Positions 18,309 through 26,419 of a stretch of 64,000 nucleotides of DNA are shown here, piece by piece. This DNA comes from Agromyces sp. H66 (GTDB lineage: Bacteria > Actinomycetota > Actinomycetes > Actinomycetales > Microbacteriaceae), in the NCBI RefSeq assembly GCF_004959775.1, contig NZ_SJZG01000001.1:310001-374000 (forward strand), in the 5' to 3' direction. Below the pieces are notes generated by a model that was given only the letters and a program-made list of their open reading frames with translations, was not told the origin of the DNA and made no database searches. Position 1 is the stretch's first letter. Every line of letters starts with the position of its first letter. A program made the translations under genes and the position numbers.

Positions 18309-18336
18309 GGCCGCGCCCGCGCGCGAGGGCCTGCGA

Positions 18337-19236
18337 TCAGGCGGTGACGGATGCCGCGAGGTGCGGGCCGACCGCGGCGTCGAACGCCTCGGCGGTGCGG
18401 GCCACCACCTCGGGCCACGGGGCATCCCAGATCTCCTGGTTGAAGATCTCCACCTCGATGTCGCCCGTGTACCCGGCCGCCTCGACGGCGCGGGTGAGCG
18501 CCGCGATGTCGATGATGCCGTCGCCCGGCTGGTGCCGGCCGAGCAGCACGTCGGCGGGCAGCGGCGTCTTCCAGTCGCACACCTGATAGGTCGCGATGCG
18601 GCCGGATGCCCCGGCGCGCTCGATCTGCGGCAGCACCTCGGGATCCCACCAGACGTGGAACGTGTCGACCGCGACGCCGACGACCGCGGGGTCGAACGGC
18701 TCGGCGAGGTCGAGTGCCTGCTTCAGCGTGGACACCACCGCACGATCTGACGCGTACATCGGGTGCAGCGGCTCGATCGCGAGGGTCACTCCGGCCGACC
18801 GAGCCTCTGGCGCCAGTTCCGCGATGGCATCGGCGGTGCGGGTGCGCGCGCCGACCAGGTCGGTGGTGCCCTCGGGGATGCCGCCCGCCACGAGCACGAA
18901 CACGGCCCGCGAGCCGGGCGCGCCTGCCGCGGCGAGGGTCGCCGTCTCCTCGATCGCGCGGCGGTTGTCGTCCATCGCGGCGCGACGCTCGCGGCCCTCG
19001 GGCATCGTGAAGAAGCCGCCGCGGCACAGGGTCGAAAGGCGCAGACCCGAATCGCCGAACCGGCGCGCCGCCTCGGCGAGGCCGACCTCCTGCACGGGCT
19101 CGCGCCACAGCCCGATGGACTCGTAGCCTCCGGCTCGCACCAGCCGCAGGGCGTCGTCGAGCGAGGCGGTCCTGATGGTCGCCTGGTTCATCGACAGGCG
19201 CGGGTTGGTCCCTGAGCTGGTCGAAGGGGCGGTCAT
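18337..19236 (-). CDS. Sugar phosphate isomerase/epimerase-like TIM-barrel protein
   Basis: 299 residues of the AP-endonuclease-2/xylose-isomerase-like TIM-barrel superfamily. Metal-binding positions are visible as Glu in LAIEPLHP, Asp/His in VAVDTFHVWWD, and Glu in GDIEVEIFNQEIW near the C-terminus. Relatives isomerise, epimerise, dehydrate or eliminate sugars and 3-keto sugars. The start is fixed by an ATGA overlap with the DUF993 gene stop and by GGAGG 7 nt upstream. The first 14 residues come from a low-complexity stretch that contains a REP-like sequence (see 19211-19227). It is the last gene of an operon with DUF993 and Gfo/Idh/MocA proteins. Confidence 0.85.
   Translation of the reverse strand: MTAPSTSSGTNPRLSMNQATIRTASLDDALRLVRAGGYESIGLWREPVQEVGLAEAARRFGDSGLRLSTLCRGGFFTMPEGRERRAAMDDNRRAIEETATLAAAGAPGSRAVFVLVAGGIPEGTTDLVGARTRTADAIAELAPEARSAGVTLAIEPLHPMYASDRAVVSTLKQALDLAEPFDPAVVGVAVDTFHVWWDPEVLPQIERAGASGRIATYQVCDWKTPLPADVLLGRHQPGDGIIDIAALTRAVEAAGYTGDIEVEIFNQEIWDAPWPEVVARTAEAFDAAVGPHLAASVTA
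19211..19227. repeat. REP-like word CCTGAGCTGGTCGAAGG inside a gene start
   Basis: The reverse complement, CCTTCGACCAGCTCAGG, resembles a short extragenic element that I recall as frequent in many actinobacterial genomes. Here it encodes part of the first 15 residues of the TIM-barrel protein. Only one copy is seen in this window. Confidence 0.35.
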
Positions 19237-20504
19237 GCGAGTACCTCCATGTCGTCGTCGGCCGGATCGGATGAGGCGGATGTCGCGGCCGGGGATGCCG
19301 CGCCCGGGGCGTCGGCGGACGCGGGTGCCGCGGCCAGGCGGCCCGTCACGTCGATGCCGTTGATGGTGAGCAGCGAGTGCCAGCGGGCGGCGGCGAGCTC
19401 GGGACGCTCGAGCGCACCCGACGCGTTCGCGAGCTCGACGATGCGCGAGAGGTGCGGCAGGCTGCGCGCGGCATGCAGGCCGCTCACCATCTGGAACGCG
19501 GGCTGATGTCCGTTCAGCCATGCCAGGAACGCGACGCCCGTCTTGTAGTAGTAGGTCGGCGCGGCGAACACCTGCTGCGAGAGCGCTTCGGTGGGACCGA
19601 GGATGTCGCGGTAGGCGGCCGTGTCGTCGCGGTCGAGGGCCTGGATCGCCGCCGACGCATTCGGCGCGAGCGCCGCGAACGCGCCGAGCAGCGCATCGGA
19701 GTGGCCGAGCCCGTCGCCCTCGATGAGGCCGACGTAGTGGTAGTCGTCGCCCGTGAACATGCGTGCCGACTCTGGCAGCTTCCGGCGCACGGCGATCTCG
19801 GCATCGGCGTCGAGCAGGCTCATCTTCACGCCCTGTACCGCGTCGCGGTTGTACTCGATGATCTGCAGCAGGGTCGCCGCCGCGGCATCCGTGTCGTGCG
19901 AGCCGAAGTACCCGGCGAGCGCCGGATCGAACGCCGGGCCGAGCCAGTGCAGGATGACCGGCGCCCCGGCCGCCGCGAGCACCTCGCGGTACACGCGTCG
20001 GTAGTCGTCGGCCGTTCGCGCGGCACGGGCCAGGTGCCGGCTCGCCATGAGCACGACGCCGGCGCCGGCGTCCTCGGCGTGGTGCAGCTGCTCCTTGTAG
20101 GCATCGACGACCTGCTCGAGCGAGATGGTCTCGTCGTCGACATGGTCGGTGTTCACCCCGACGACGAGGTTCGCGCCCGCGGACGCCGCCTCGGCGGCAC
20201 TGCGGGCGATGAGCTCGCGCGTCGCCGGGGCGTCGAGGCCCATGTTGCGCTGCGCCGTGTCCATCGCGTCGGCGACACCGAGCCCCCACGACCACACGTG
20301 GTGGCGGAACGCGAGCGTCGCGTCCCAGTCGATGTCGGCCGGCTGTCCCGGCGTGTTGTCGGCGTGCGCCCTGGGCACGACGTGCGCGGCCGCGTACGCG
20401 ACGCGACTGGTGAGCGGATGCCGCGGCTTCGCGAACGCCGGCGGCTCGTGGAGCTGCATCGAGCGCACGGCGCCGGCCGCGTCGATGAGGGTGAGGTCGG
20501 TCAT
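19233..20504 (-). CDS. DUF993 family protein (dihydrodipicolinate-synthase-like TIM barrel)
   Basis: 423 residues matching the DUF993 family, which is related to the DHDPS/class I aldolase superfamily. A GVKMSLLDADAEIAVRR segment near residue 220 carries the Lys expected for Schiff-base chemistry; TGDDYHYVGLIEGDG and PTYYYKTGVAFLAWLNGHQPA are further conserved blocks. The reaction of the family is not established. It lies 1 bp after the oxidoreductase gene and overlaps the next gene by 4 bp, so the three are one translational unit. The context suggests that it acts on an oxidised sugar made by the Gfo-type dehydrogenase. Confidence 0.85.
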   Translation of the reverse strand: MTDLTLIDAAGAVRSMQLHEPPAFAKPRHPLTSRVAYAAAHVVPRAHADNTPGQPADIDWDATLAFRHHVWSWGLGVADAMDTAQRNMGLDAPATRELIARSAAEAASAGANLVVGVNTDHVDDETISLEQVVDAYKEQLHHAEDAGAGVVLMASRHLARAARTADDYRRVYREVLAAAGAPVILHWLGPAFDPALAGYFGSHDTDAAAATLLQIIEYNRDAVQGVKMSLLDADAEIAVRRKLPESARMFTGDDYHYVGLIEGDGLGHSDALLGAFAALAPNASAAIQALDRDDTAAYRDILGPTEALSQQVFAAPTYYYKTGVAFLAWLNGHQPAFQMVSGLHAARSLPHLSRIVELANASGALERPELAAARWHSLLTINGIDVTGRLAAAPASADAPGAASPAATSASSDPADDDMEVLA

Positions 20505-20505
20505 G

Positions 20506-21735
20506 TCAGCGGGCCCCGGTCAGCTCGGAGGAGGTCTCGGCTGCGGCATCCGTGGTGCTCGCGGCATCCGTTGCCAGGGTGACCTCGGGCAGGTCGATGC
20601 GGCGACCCTCGCGGCTGGACGCGAGTCCCAGCTCGGCGAGGAGCACGCCGCGGGCGCCGGCGAGGAAGTCGTAGCGGTTCGGGGCGTCCTCGACGACGTG
20701 TCGGATGAACTCCTCCCACTGCGTCTTGAAGCCGTTCTCGAAGTCGCGGTTGCCGGGAGACTCGATCCAGTCGCCCTCGTAGTCGTGCTCGTCGGCGAGG
20801 TCGGGGTTCCAGACCGGCTTCGGCGTGGCGTTGCGCGGCTGGATCTTGCAGCCGAACAGGCCCACGACGGCCGAGCCGTGCGTGCCGTCGACCTGGAACT
20901 CGACGAGCTCGTCGCGGTTCACGCGCGTGGTCCAGCTCGAGTTGAGCTGGGCGACGATGCCGCCCTCGAGCTCGAAGATCGCGTAGGCGGCGTCGTCGGC
21001 GGTGGCCGCGAACGCGCGACCCTGCTCGTCGACCCGCTCGGGGATCTCGGTCACCGCCCTCGCGTACACCGACTCGACGCGGCCGAAGAGGTTCTCGAGC
21101 ACGTAGTTCCAGTGCGGGAACATGTCGACGATGATGCCGCCGCCGTCCTCGGCGCGGTAGTTCCAGCTCGGGCGCTGGGCGGGCTGCCAGTCGCCCTCGA
21201 AGACCCAGTAGCCGAACTCGCCGCGCACGCTCAGGATGCGGCCGAAGAAGCCCGAGTCGATGAGGCGCTTCAGCTTCTGGAGGCCCGGCAGGTACAGCTT
21301 GTCGTGCACGACACCGTTCTTCACGCCCGCCTCGCTCGCGAGGCGTGCGAGTTCGAGCGCCTCCTCGAAGCTCTCGGCCGTCGGCTTCTCGGTGTAGATC
21401 GCCTTGCCGGCCGCGATGGCCCTGCGGATCGCGGCGGCCCGTGCCTTCGTCACGAGGAAGTCGGCGTAGACCTGCCAGCGATCGTCGGCGAGCGCCTCGT
21501 CGAGGTTCGTCGTGTAGTGCTCGAGGCCGTGCTTCGCGGCGAGCTCGGCGAGCTTCTGCTCGTTGCGGCCGACGAGGATCGGCTCGACCTGCACGCGCGT
21601 GCCGTCGGAGAGCTCGACGCCGCCCTGCTCGCGGATCGTGAGGATCGAGCGCACCAGGTGCTGCCGATATCCCATGCGCCCGGAGACGCCGTTCATGATG
21701 ATGCCGATGGTCTTCGGTGTCGTCGCGTCTGCCAC
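20506..21735 (-). CDS. Gfo/Idh/MocA family oxidoreductase (first gene of DUF993 operon)
   Basis: 409 residues. The start is GTG 21735 with GAGGA 7 nt upstream. The N-terminal Rossmann domain begins TIGIIMNGVSGRMGYRQH, a variant NAD-binding loop, and has the family lysine in AIYTEKPTAES (about residue 120). The C-terminal alpha/beta domain contains EDGGGIIVDMFPHWNYVLE with the catalytic Asp and His. It probably oxidises a sugar or sugar acid, possibly to a 3-keto form, as other family members do. The promoter region holds a LacI-type operator (21795-21810) whose sequence is identical to the one before the CUT1 importer at 34213, so co-regulation is likely. Confidence 0.88.
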   Translation of the reverse strand: MADATTPKTIGIIMNGVSGRMGYRQHLVRSILTIREQGGVELSDGTRVQVEPILVGRNEQKLAELAAKHGLEHYTTNLDEALADDRWQVYADFLVTKARAAAIRRAIAAGKAIYTEKPTAESFEEALELARLASEAGVKNGVVHDKLYLPGLQKLKRLIDSGFFGRILSVRGEFGYWVFEGDWQPAQRPSWNYRAEDGGGIIVDMFPHWNYVLENLFGRVESVYARAVTEIPERVDEQGRAFAATADDAAYAIFELEGGIVAQLNSSWTTRVNRDELVEFQVDGTHGSAVVGLFGCKIQPRNATPKPVWNPDLADEHDYEGDWIESPGNRDFENGFKTQWEEFIRHVVEDAPNRYDFLAGARGVLLAELGLASSREGRRIDLPEVTLATDAASTTDAAAETSSELTGAR

Positions 21736-21794
21736 GTGATGTTCCTCTTCGAGCATGGGGCGTGCGACGGGCTGAGCGGCCGTCGCACGACTAT

Positions 21795-21810
21795 GGGAAA
21801 GCGTTTACCC
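21795..21810 (-). promoter_or_regulatory. LacI-family operator, class A (GGGTAAACGCTTTCCC on minus strand)
   Basis: A 16-bp imperfect palindrome lies 60 bp upstream of the Gfo/DUF993/TIM-barrel operon. It is base-for-base identical to the site at 34213-34228 and close to the sites at 31770, 38906 and 43040. Confidence 0.8.
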
Positions 21811-21887
21811 GAGTGTAGGACACGGGGATGCCTCGCGCAACCGGCCGCGAGGCATCTGCTTGTCGGCCGGCCAGCCGTCCATTTCGG

Positions 21888-21951
21888 CGGATATACGATC
21901 GGGCGCGCCGGCCCGGGCGAGGATCTCGCGGCGCGGCGGATCGTATATCCG
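21888..21951. repeat. Long inverted repeat, copy 1 (CGGATATACGATC ... GATCGTATATCCG)
   Basis: Perfect 13-bp arms enclose a 38-bp GC-rich loop that can itself pair. The right arm is followed by CAGGA. A second copy with the same arms and right flank lies at 24776-24841. The two copies bracket the LacI/oxidoreductase pair. It could be a bidirectional terminator or a small palindromic mobile repeat. Confidence 0.8.
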
Positions 21952-22073
21952 CAGGATCGTGCAGGAAATGGTTGGGCGGATGCCGCGGGGGCGGGTTTCG
22001 GGGGTGCCGCGGGCGGCCTCTCAACCCGCGGATTGGCGGATGCCGCGAGGGCGGCCCCGCCCCGCGGTGCGGC

Positions 22074-23144
22074 TCAGCGCGAGATGCCGGGCGTGGACTC
22101 GCGCAGCACGACCTCGGTCTGCACAGGCCCCTCGGCGTCGGCGTCCGTGTCCGCCAGCGCGAGGCGCAGCGCCCGGTGCCCGAGCTCCTCGAGCGGCACG
22201 CGCACGGTCGTGAGCGCCGGCGTGATGTCGCGCACCGTGGGGATGTCGTCGAATCCCGCGACCGCGACATCCGTTCCGGGCGCGAGACCGGAATCCCGGA
22301 TCGCCGAGAGCGCACCGACGGCCATGACGTCGTTGGCGGCGAAGACGAGCTCGACGCCCTCGAGGCCGCGTTCGAGGAGCGCGCGCATGCCGCTGTAGCC
22401 GCCGTCGCGCGTGAACGCGTCGCGGATCACGTCTGCGTCGCGCAACTCGCCCCCGGTCGCGGCGAGCCCGTCGCGGAATCCGTCGACGCGATCGGCGGCC
22501 GTCCGCAGGCCCTCGGCGCCCGTGATGACGGCGAACCGACGATAACCGATGCCGACCAGCTCCCGGGCGAGCGCCTCGGCTCCGCGCCGGTTGTCGACCA
22601 GCACCGTGCGCAGGGCGAGCTCGTTGCGGCTGATCAGCACGACGCGACCGCCGGAGCGTTCGTACGCGCGAAGTTCCTCGACGAGTGCACCGCCGGTGGG
22701 GTCGGTCGTCGGCCGGGAGCCCGCGAGGATCATGACGCGAGGCCGCTGTCCGCGGAGGGTGCGCACCAGCTCGAGCTCTCGCTCGGGGTCGCGTTCGGTC
22801 GCGGCCATCGTGACGATGAGGTGCGCCGTGTCGGCCTCGGCGACGACGCCGGCCGCGATCGACGAGAAGTACGGGTCGGCGATGTCGGCCACCAGCAATG
22901 CGACCGTGGTGGTCGTGCCGCGCGCGACGGCCTGGGCCGAGAGGTTGGGGGAGTAGTCGAGACGCGCCGCGGCCTCCAGCACGCGCTTGCGATACTCGTC
23001 CTTCACCCGTCGTGTGCTGCCGTTCAGCGTGCGGGACGCGGTCGCGAGCGACACGCCGGCCTCGCGCGCGACGTCGTGCAGGGTCGCCGGCGCGTTCCGG
23101 CTCGTGTCGATGTCGATGTCGATGCCGATGCCGCTGTCGGTCAT
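22074..23144 (-). CDS. LacI-family transcriptional regulator
   Basis: 356 residues, start at ATG 23144 with AGGAGG 4 nt upstream. The N-terminus has an unusual GIGIDIDIDT run encoded by a hexanucleotide repeat, followed by the helix-turn-helix TLHDVAREAGVSLATASRTL and the hinge helix region. The rest is a periplasmic-binding-like effector domain, with FAANDVMAVGAL and VAVAGFDDIPTVRDITPALTTVRVP typical of LacI proteins. It is divergent from the Gfo oxidoreductase at 23383; two GCGCTTTCTC-containing operators lie between them, consistent with autoregulation and control of that neighbour. The effector is probably a sugar or sugar acid. Confidence 0.92.
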   Translation of the reverse strand: MTDSGIGIDIDIDTSRNAPATLHDVAREAGVSLATASRTLNGSTRRVKDEYRKRVLEAAARLDYSPNLSAQAVARGTTTTVALLVADIADPYFSSIAAGVVAEADTAHLIVTMAATERDPERELELVRTLRGQRPRVMILAGSRPTTDPTGGALVEELRAYERSGGRVVLISRNELALRTVLVDNRRGAEALARELVGIGYRRFAVITGAEGLRTAADRVDGFRDGLAATGGELRDADVIRDAFTRDGGYSGMRALLERGLEGVELVFAANDVMAVGALSAIRDSGLAPGTDVAVAGFDDIPTVRDITPALTTVRVPLEELGHRALRLALADTDADAEGPVQTEVVLRESTPGISR

Positions 23145-23280
23145 CCGTCCTCCTGCGTTCCACGCCGCTCGGGCCGCATCCACGCCGCCCCCGGGCGCCT
23201 CGACTCTAGCGCGCGCGTCGCCGTTCGACCTGAGAGGTTTGGCCGTGGGCCCATCGTGCTGGTAGAAATGAGTCCGATCC

Positions 23281-23298
23281 GAGATAGCGCTTTCTCAG
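23281..23298. promoter_or_regulatory. LacI-type operator GAGATAGCGCTTTCTCAG
   Basis: An imperfect palindrome centred on the GCGC core, between the divergent LacI (start 23144) and oxidoreductase (start 23383) genes. It resembles GAGAAAGCGCTTTCTC. Confidence 0.7.
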
Positions 23299-23337
23299 TC
23301 GATTCCCGACCAGTCTCGCACATTGCGAGCAAGTTGT

Positions 23338-23352
23338 GGGAAGCGCTTTCTC
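23338..23352. promoter_or_regulatory. LacI-type operator GGGAAGCGCTTTCTC
   Basis: A second palindromic site, 57 bp from the first and 30 bp upstream of the oxidoreductase start. Paired sites would allow looping by a LacI tetramer or cooperative dimers. Confidence 0.7.
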
Positions 23353-23382
23353 GACGACGACGAACACGAGTGGAGCAACGCG

Positions 23383-24708
23383 ATGGCGCAGCAGGAACGA
23401 TACGGACTCATCGGCACGGGCAGTCGTGCCGGCATGTACGTGGAGGCGTTGTCGGGCCCGCACGCGGACGTCGCGCAGCTCGTGGCATGGAGCGACGTCA
23501 ACCCGGGACGCCTCGACGTGTACGAGCGGGACGTGGTCGTGGCGGGGCATCCGGTGCCCGTGCGCTACCTCCCGGAGGACCTCGAGCGCATGATCGCCGA
23601 GCAGCGCCTCGACCGCGTGATCGTGACGACCCCCGACTTCACGCACGCCGACTTCGTCGTGCGGTCGCTGCGGGCGGGCGCCGACGTCGTCGTCGAGAAG
23701 CCGCTCACGATCGACGCCGAGAGCGTGCGTCGTATCGGCGAGGCCGTCGCCGAGACCGGTCGCGAGGTCATCACCACGTTCAATTACCGGTACAGCCCGC
23801 GCAACTCGACGCTCCGCCGGGTCATCGCCGAGGGCCGCATCGGCACGATCACGAGCGTGCACTTCGAGTGGGCGCTCGACACGGTGCACGGCGCGGACTA
23901 CTTCCGCCGGTGGCACCGCGACAAGTCGAAGTCGGGGGGCCTGTTCATCCACAAGGCGTCGCACCACTTCGACCTGGTGAACTGGTGGATCCAGGCGACC
24001 CCCGTGCGGGTGTTCGCGAGCGGCGGCCTGCGCTTCTACGGGGCCGAGAACGCCGCGGCGCGGGGTCTCGGAGCGCGCCCCGAGCGCGGCACCGGGGCCG
24101 TCGGCGACCCGTTCGCCCTCGACCTGGCCGCGGAGCCGCGCATGAAGGAGCTCTACCTCGACCAGGAGCACCACGACGGGTACCTGCGCGACCGCGACGT
24201 GTTCGACCCGGGCATCACGATCGAGGACAACCTCGCCGCGCTCGTCGACTACGACACGGGCGTCACCATGAGCTACTCGCTCAACGCGCACGCGCCGTGG
24301 GAGGGCTACCGCGTCACGATCAACGGCACCGAGGGCCGCGCCGAGCTCGAGGTCGTCGAGCGCGGCGCCGTGCTCATCGGCGACGACGGGCGCGTCGTGG
24401 TCGACCCGAGCATGCACCCCGATCACTCGCCCGTCGACGAGGTGCGGCCCGACTCCGAGCGGCTCGTGCTGCAGCGGCACTGGGAGGGTGCGCAGGTCGT
24501 CGAGATACCCGACGGCATCGGCAGCCACGGCGGCGGCGACGCGTACCTGATCGAGCACCTCTTCCACCGGGTGACGGATGACGCGCCGCTCGACCGCGTG
24601 GCCGGCTACGCCGACGGCGTGAAGGCCGTGGCGGTGGGCATCGCGGGCAACCGGTCGCTCGAGACCGGCCTCCCGGTGCTCATCGCCGACCTCGAGCTCG
24701 GCATCTGA
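23383..24708 (+). CDS. Gfo/Idh/MocA family oxidoreductase, long form
   Basis: 441 residues, start at ATG 23383 with TGGAG 9 nt upstream. Rossmann fold with YGLIGTGSRAGMYVEAL, the conserved VVVEKPLTID lysine (about residue 106) and the C-terminal motif KSGGLFIHKASHHFDLVNWW, in which the family His residues are doubled. An insertion after that motif (about residues 205-270, starting FYGAENAAARGLG) makes it longer than typical members (330-390). The substrate is probably a glycoside, sugar acid or cyclitol. It is under the operators shared with the divergent LacI gene, so it is likely inducible by its own substrate. Confidence 0.88.
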   Translation: MAQQERYGLIGTGSRAGMYVEALSGPHADVAQLVAWSDVNPGRLDVYERDVVVAGHPVPVRYLPEDLERMIAEQRLDRVIVTTPDFTHADFVVRSLRAGADVVVEKPLTIDAESVRRIGEAVAETGREVITTFNYRYSPRNSTLRRVIAEGRIGTITSVHFEWALDTVHGADYFRRWHRDKSKSGGLFIHKASHHFDLVNWWIQATPVRVFASGGLRFYGAENAAARGLGARPERGTGAVGDPFALDLAAEPRMKELYLDQEHHDGYLRDRDVFDPGITIEDNLAALVDYDTGVTMSYSLNAHAPWEGYRVTINGTEGRAELEVVERGAVLIGDDGRVVVDPSMHPDHSPVDEVRPDSERLVLQRHWEGAQVVEIPDGIGSHGGGDAYLIEHLFHRVTDDAPLDRVAGYADGVKAVAVGIAGNRSLETGLPVLIADLELGI

Positions 24709-24775
24709 GGGCGGCCCGGGTCGCCGCAGCATCCGCACACGCTGTGCTCGCGGCATCCCGCGCGTGCTCGCAATA

Positions 24776-24841
24776 GCGGAGATACGATCCGCCTCGCCGG
24801 GCGCTCACCACGAGCGCCGGCGTGTCGGATCGTATATCCGC
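24776..24841. repeat. Long inverted repeat, copy 2
   Basis: Arms GCGGAGATACGATCCG and CGGATCGTATATCCGC pair with one mismatch. The loop contains a further GCCGG-CGCT/AGCGCCGGC stem. The right arm is again followed by CAGGA. It is related to 21888-21951 and lies 68 bp after the oxidoreductase gene, between genes that converge here. Confidence 0.8.
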
Positions 24842-24937
24842 AGGAATGGGCGTGAGTGGATGCCGCGACGCGCGCGGTGCTCAACGGCCGCGGGCTCCGT
24901 CGACCGCGGTGTCACCCGGTACCGGAGCGCACCGGGA

Positions 24938-26419
24938 TCACGGAACGGTCAGCACGCCGTCGATGCGACGCGGGATGCCGAGCACGTTCTCGTCGCGGAG
25001 TTCGGGCGGCAGCGCGGCATCCGGTGCGTCCTGGTAGGCCACCGGCCGTAGGAACCGGCGCATCGCCGTGACGCCGACGGACGTGTGGATCGAGGTGGTC
25101 GACGGCCATGGCCCGCCGTGCTGCTGCGCCCAGCTCACGGCGACGCCCGTGGGCCATCCCGCGAAGAGCACGCGCCCCGCGACCTCGGTGAGCACGGCGA
25201 CGATGTCGCCGAGCTCCTCGCCGGGTTCGGCGTGCACGGTGGCGGTGAGGCTGCCGCCGACGGCGCGCACGGCGGCGAGGGCCGACTCGACGTCGGCGTA
25301 CTCGACGATGAGGGTCGACGGGCCGAAGCACTCGGCCAGGAGCGCCGACGGGTCGGCGATGACGGCGTCGGTCGTGGTGGCGAGCACGACCGCCGAGCCC
25401 GTGCCCGGTTGCTGCGTGGTCTCGCCCGCGACGACCGTGACGCCGTCGTGGGCGGTAAGTCCCGCGAGCCCCTCCGCGAAGGCGGCGGCGATGCCGTCGG
25501 TGAGCATGGGTACGGGCGCCGACGAGCCCACTGCGGCCGCGACACGCTCGGCGAAGTCCACACCGGCGGGCACGAGCACGACGCCGGGGTTGGTGCAGAA
25601 CTGGCCGGCGCCGAGCGTGAACGAGCCGGCGAGTCCTGCGGCGAGCTCGTCGGCGCGCGCGTCGAGCGCCGCCCGAGTGATGAGCACGGGGTTCACGGCG
25701 CTGAGCTCGCCGTAGAACGGGATCGGGTCGGGTCGACCCTGGGCGAGGTCGAACAGGGCACGGCCGCCGTGCAGCGATCCCGTGAAGCCCACGGCGCGGA
25801 TCTCGGGATGCTGCACGAGCGCCACGCCCCGCTCCCGGCCGGTCACGTGCCCGAAGACGCCCTCGGGTGCGCCGGCCCCGGCGAGGGCCGTGGCTACGAC
25901 CTCGGCCGTGCGCGCCGAGAGGCGCGGATGCGCCGAGTGCCCCTTCACGATCACGGGGCAGCCGGCCGCGAGCGCCGATGCGGTGTCGCCGCCCGCGACC
26001 GAGAACGCGAACGGGAAGTTCGAGGCGCTGAACACGGCGACGGGGCCGAGGGGCCGGAGCATCCGTCGCAGGTCGGGCCGGGGCGGCGTGGCCTGCGGGT
26101 CGGGGTGGTCGATGGTCGCCTCGAGGTGGGAGCCCTCGACCACGGCCGACGCGAAGAGCCGCAGCTGCGCGGTCGTGCGGGCGAGCTCGCCCGTGAGGCG
26201 CGGGGTGCCGAGGCGGGTCTCGTCGTCGGCGAGCGCGATGAGTTCCGTGGCACTCGCGTCGAGCGCGTCGGCGACGGCGCCGAGCCAGGTCGCGCGCTCG
26301 GCCGCGGTGGACGCGACCGTGACCGCGAAGGCGCGGCGCGCGGCGGCCGCGACCGCCGCGACGGCGTCGAGGTCCGTGCGGGCGACGGCGGTGCGGTTCT
26401 CGGTGTCGATGGCGGTCAT
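24938..26419 (-). CDS. Alpha-ketoglutarate semialdehyde dehydrogenase-type aldehyde dehydrogenase
   Basis: 493 residues, start at 26419 with GGAGGAATC immediately upstream. Member of the ALDH superfamily of the KGSADH/AldH-like type: substrate and NADP-binding blocks VFSASNFPFAFSVAGGDT and VIVKGHSAHP, general base Glu238 in FYGELSAVNP, and nucleophile Cys275 in LGAGQFCTNPG. The likely reaction is 2,5-dioxopentanoate to 2-oxoglutarate, the last step of the oxidative uronate/aldarate or pentose pathways. The preceding gene overlaps by 4 bp and the operon also encodes a KdgD homologue, which makes exactly this substrate. It is the last gene of the operon. Confidence 0.88.
   Translation of the reverse strand: MTAIDTENRTAVARTDLDAVAAVAAAARRAFAVTVASTAAERATWLGAVADALDASATELIALADDETRLGTPRLTGELARTTAQLRLFASAVVEGSHLEATIDHPDPQATPPRPDLRRMLRPLGPVAVFSASNFPFAFSVAGGDTASALAAGCPVIVKGHSAHPRLSARTAEVVATALAGAGAPEGVFGHVTGRERGVALVQHPEIRAVGFTGSLHGGRALFDLAQGRPDPIPFYGELSAVNPVLITRAALDARADELAAGLAGSFTLGAGQFCTNPGVVLVPAGVDFAERVAAAVGSSAPVPMLTDGIAAAFAEGLAGLTAHDGVTVVAGETTQQPGTGSAVVLATTTDAVIADPSALLAECFGPSTLIVEYADVESALAAVRAVGGSLTATVHAEPGEELGDIVAVLTEVAGRVLFAGWPTGVAVSWAQQHGGPWPSTTSIHTSVGVTAMRRFLRPVAYQDAPDAALPPELRDENVLGIPRRIDGVLTVP

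Larger units (their letters stand above)
21736..22073. other. 338-bp non-coding gap with an operator and an inverted repeat
   Basis: The gap lies between the start of the oxidoreductase gene and the stop of the LacI gene, both on the minus strand. It contains the LacI-type operator at 21795-21810 and the long inverted repeat at 21888-21951. The rest is GC-rich with repeated GGATGCCGC words. No RBS-preceded ORF is convincing. Confidence 0.75.

Noticed and set aside
22074-23144. Control of all class A operators by the 22074 LacI protein
   Set aside because: The sites nearest to that gene have a GAGATAGCGCTTTCTC-type sequence that differs from the class A consensus in the left half, so the regulator of class A sites remains undecided.
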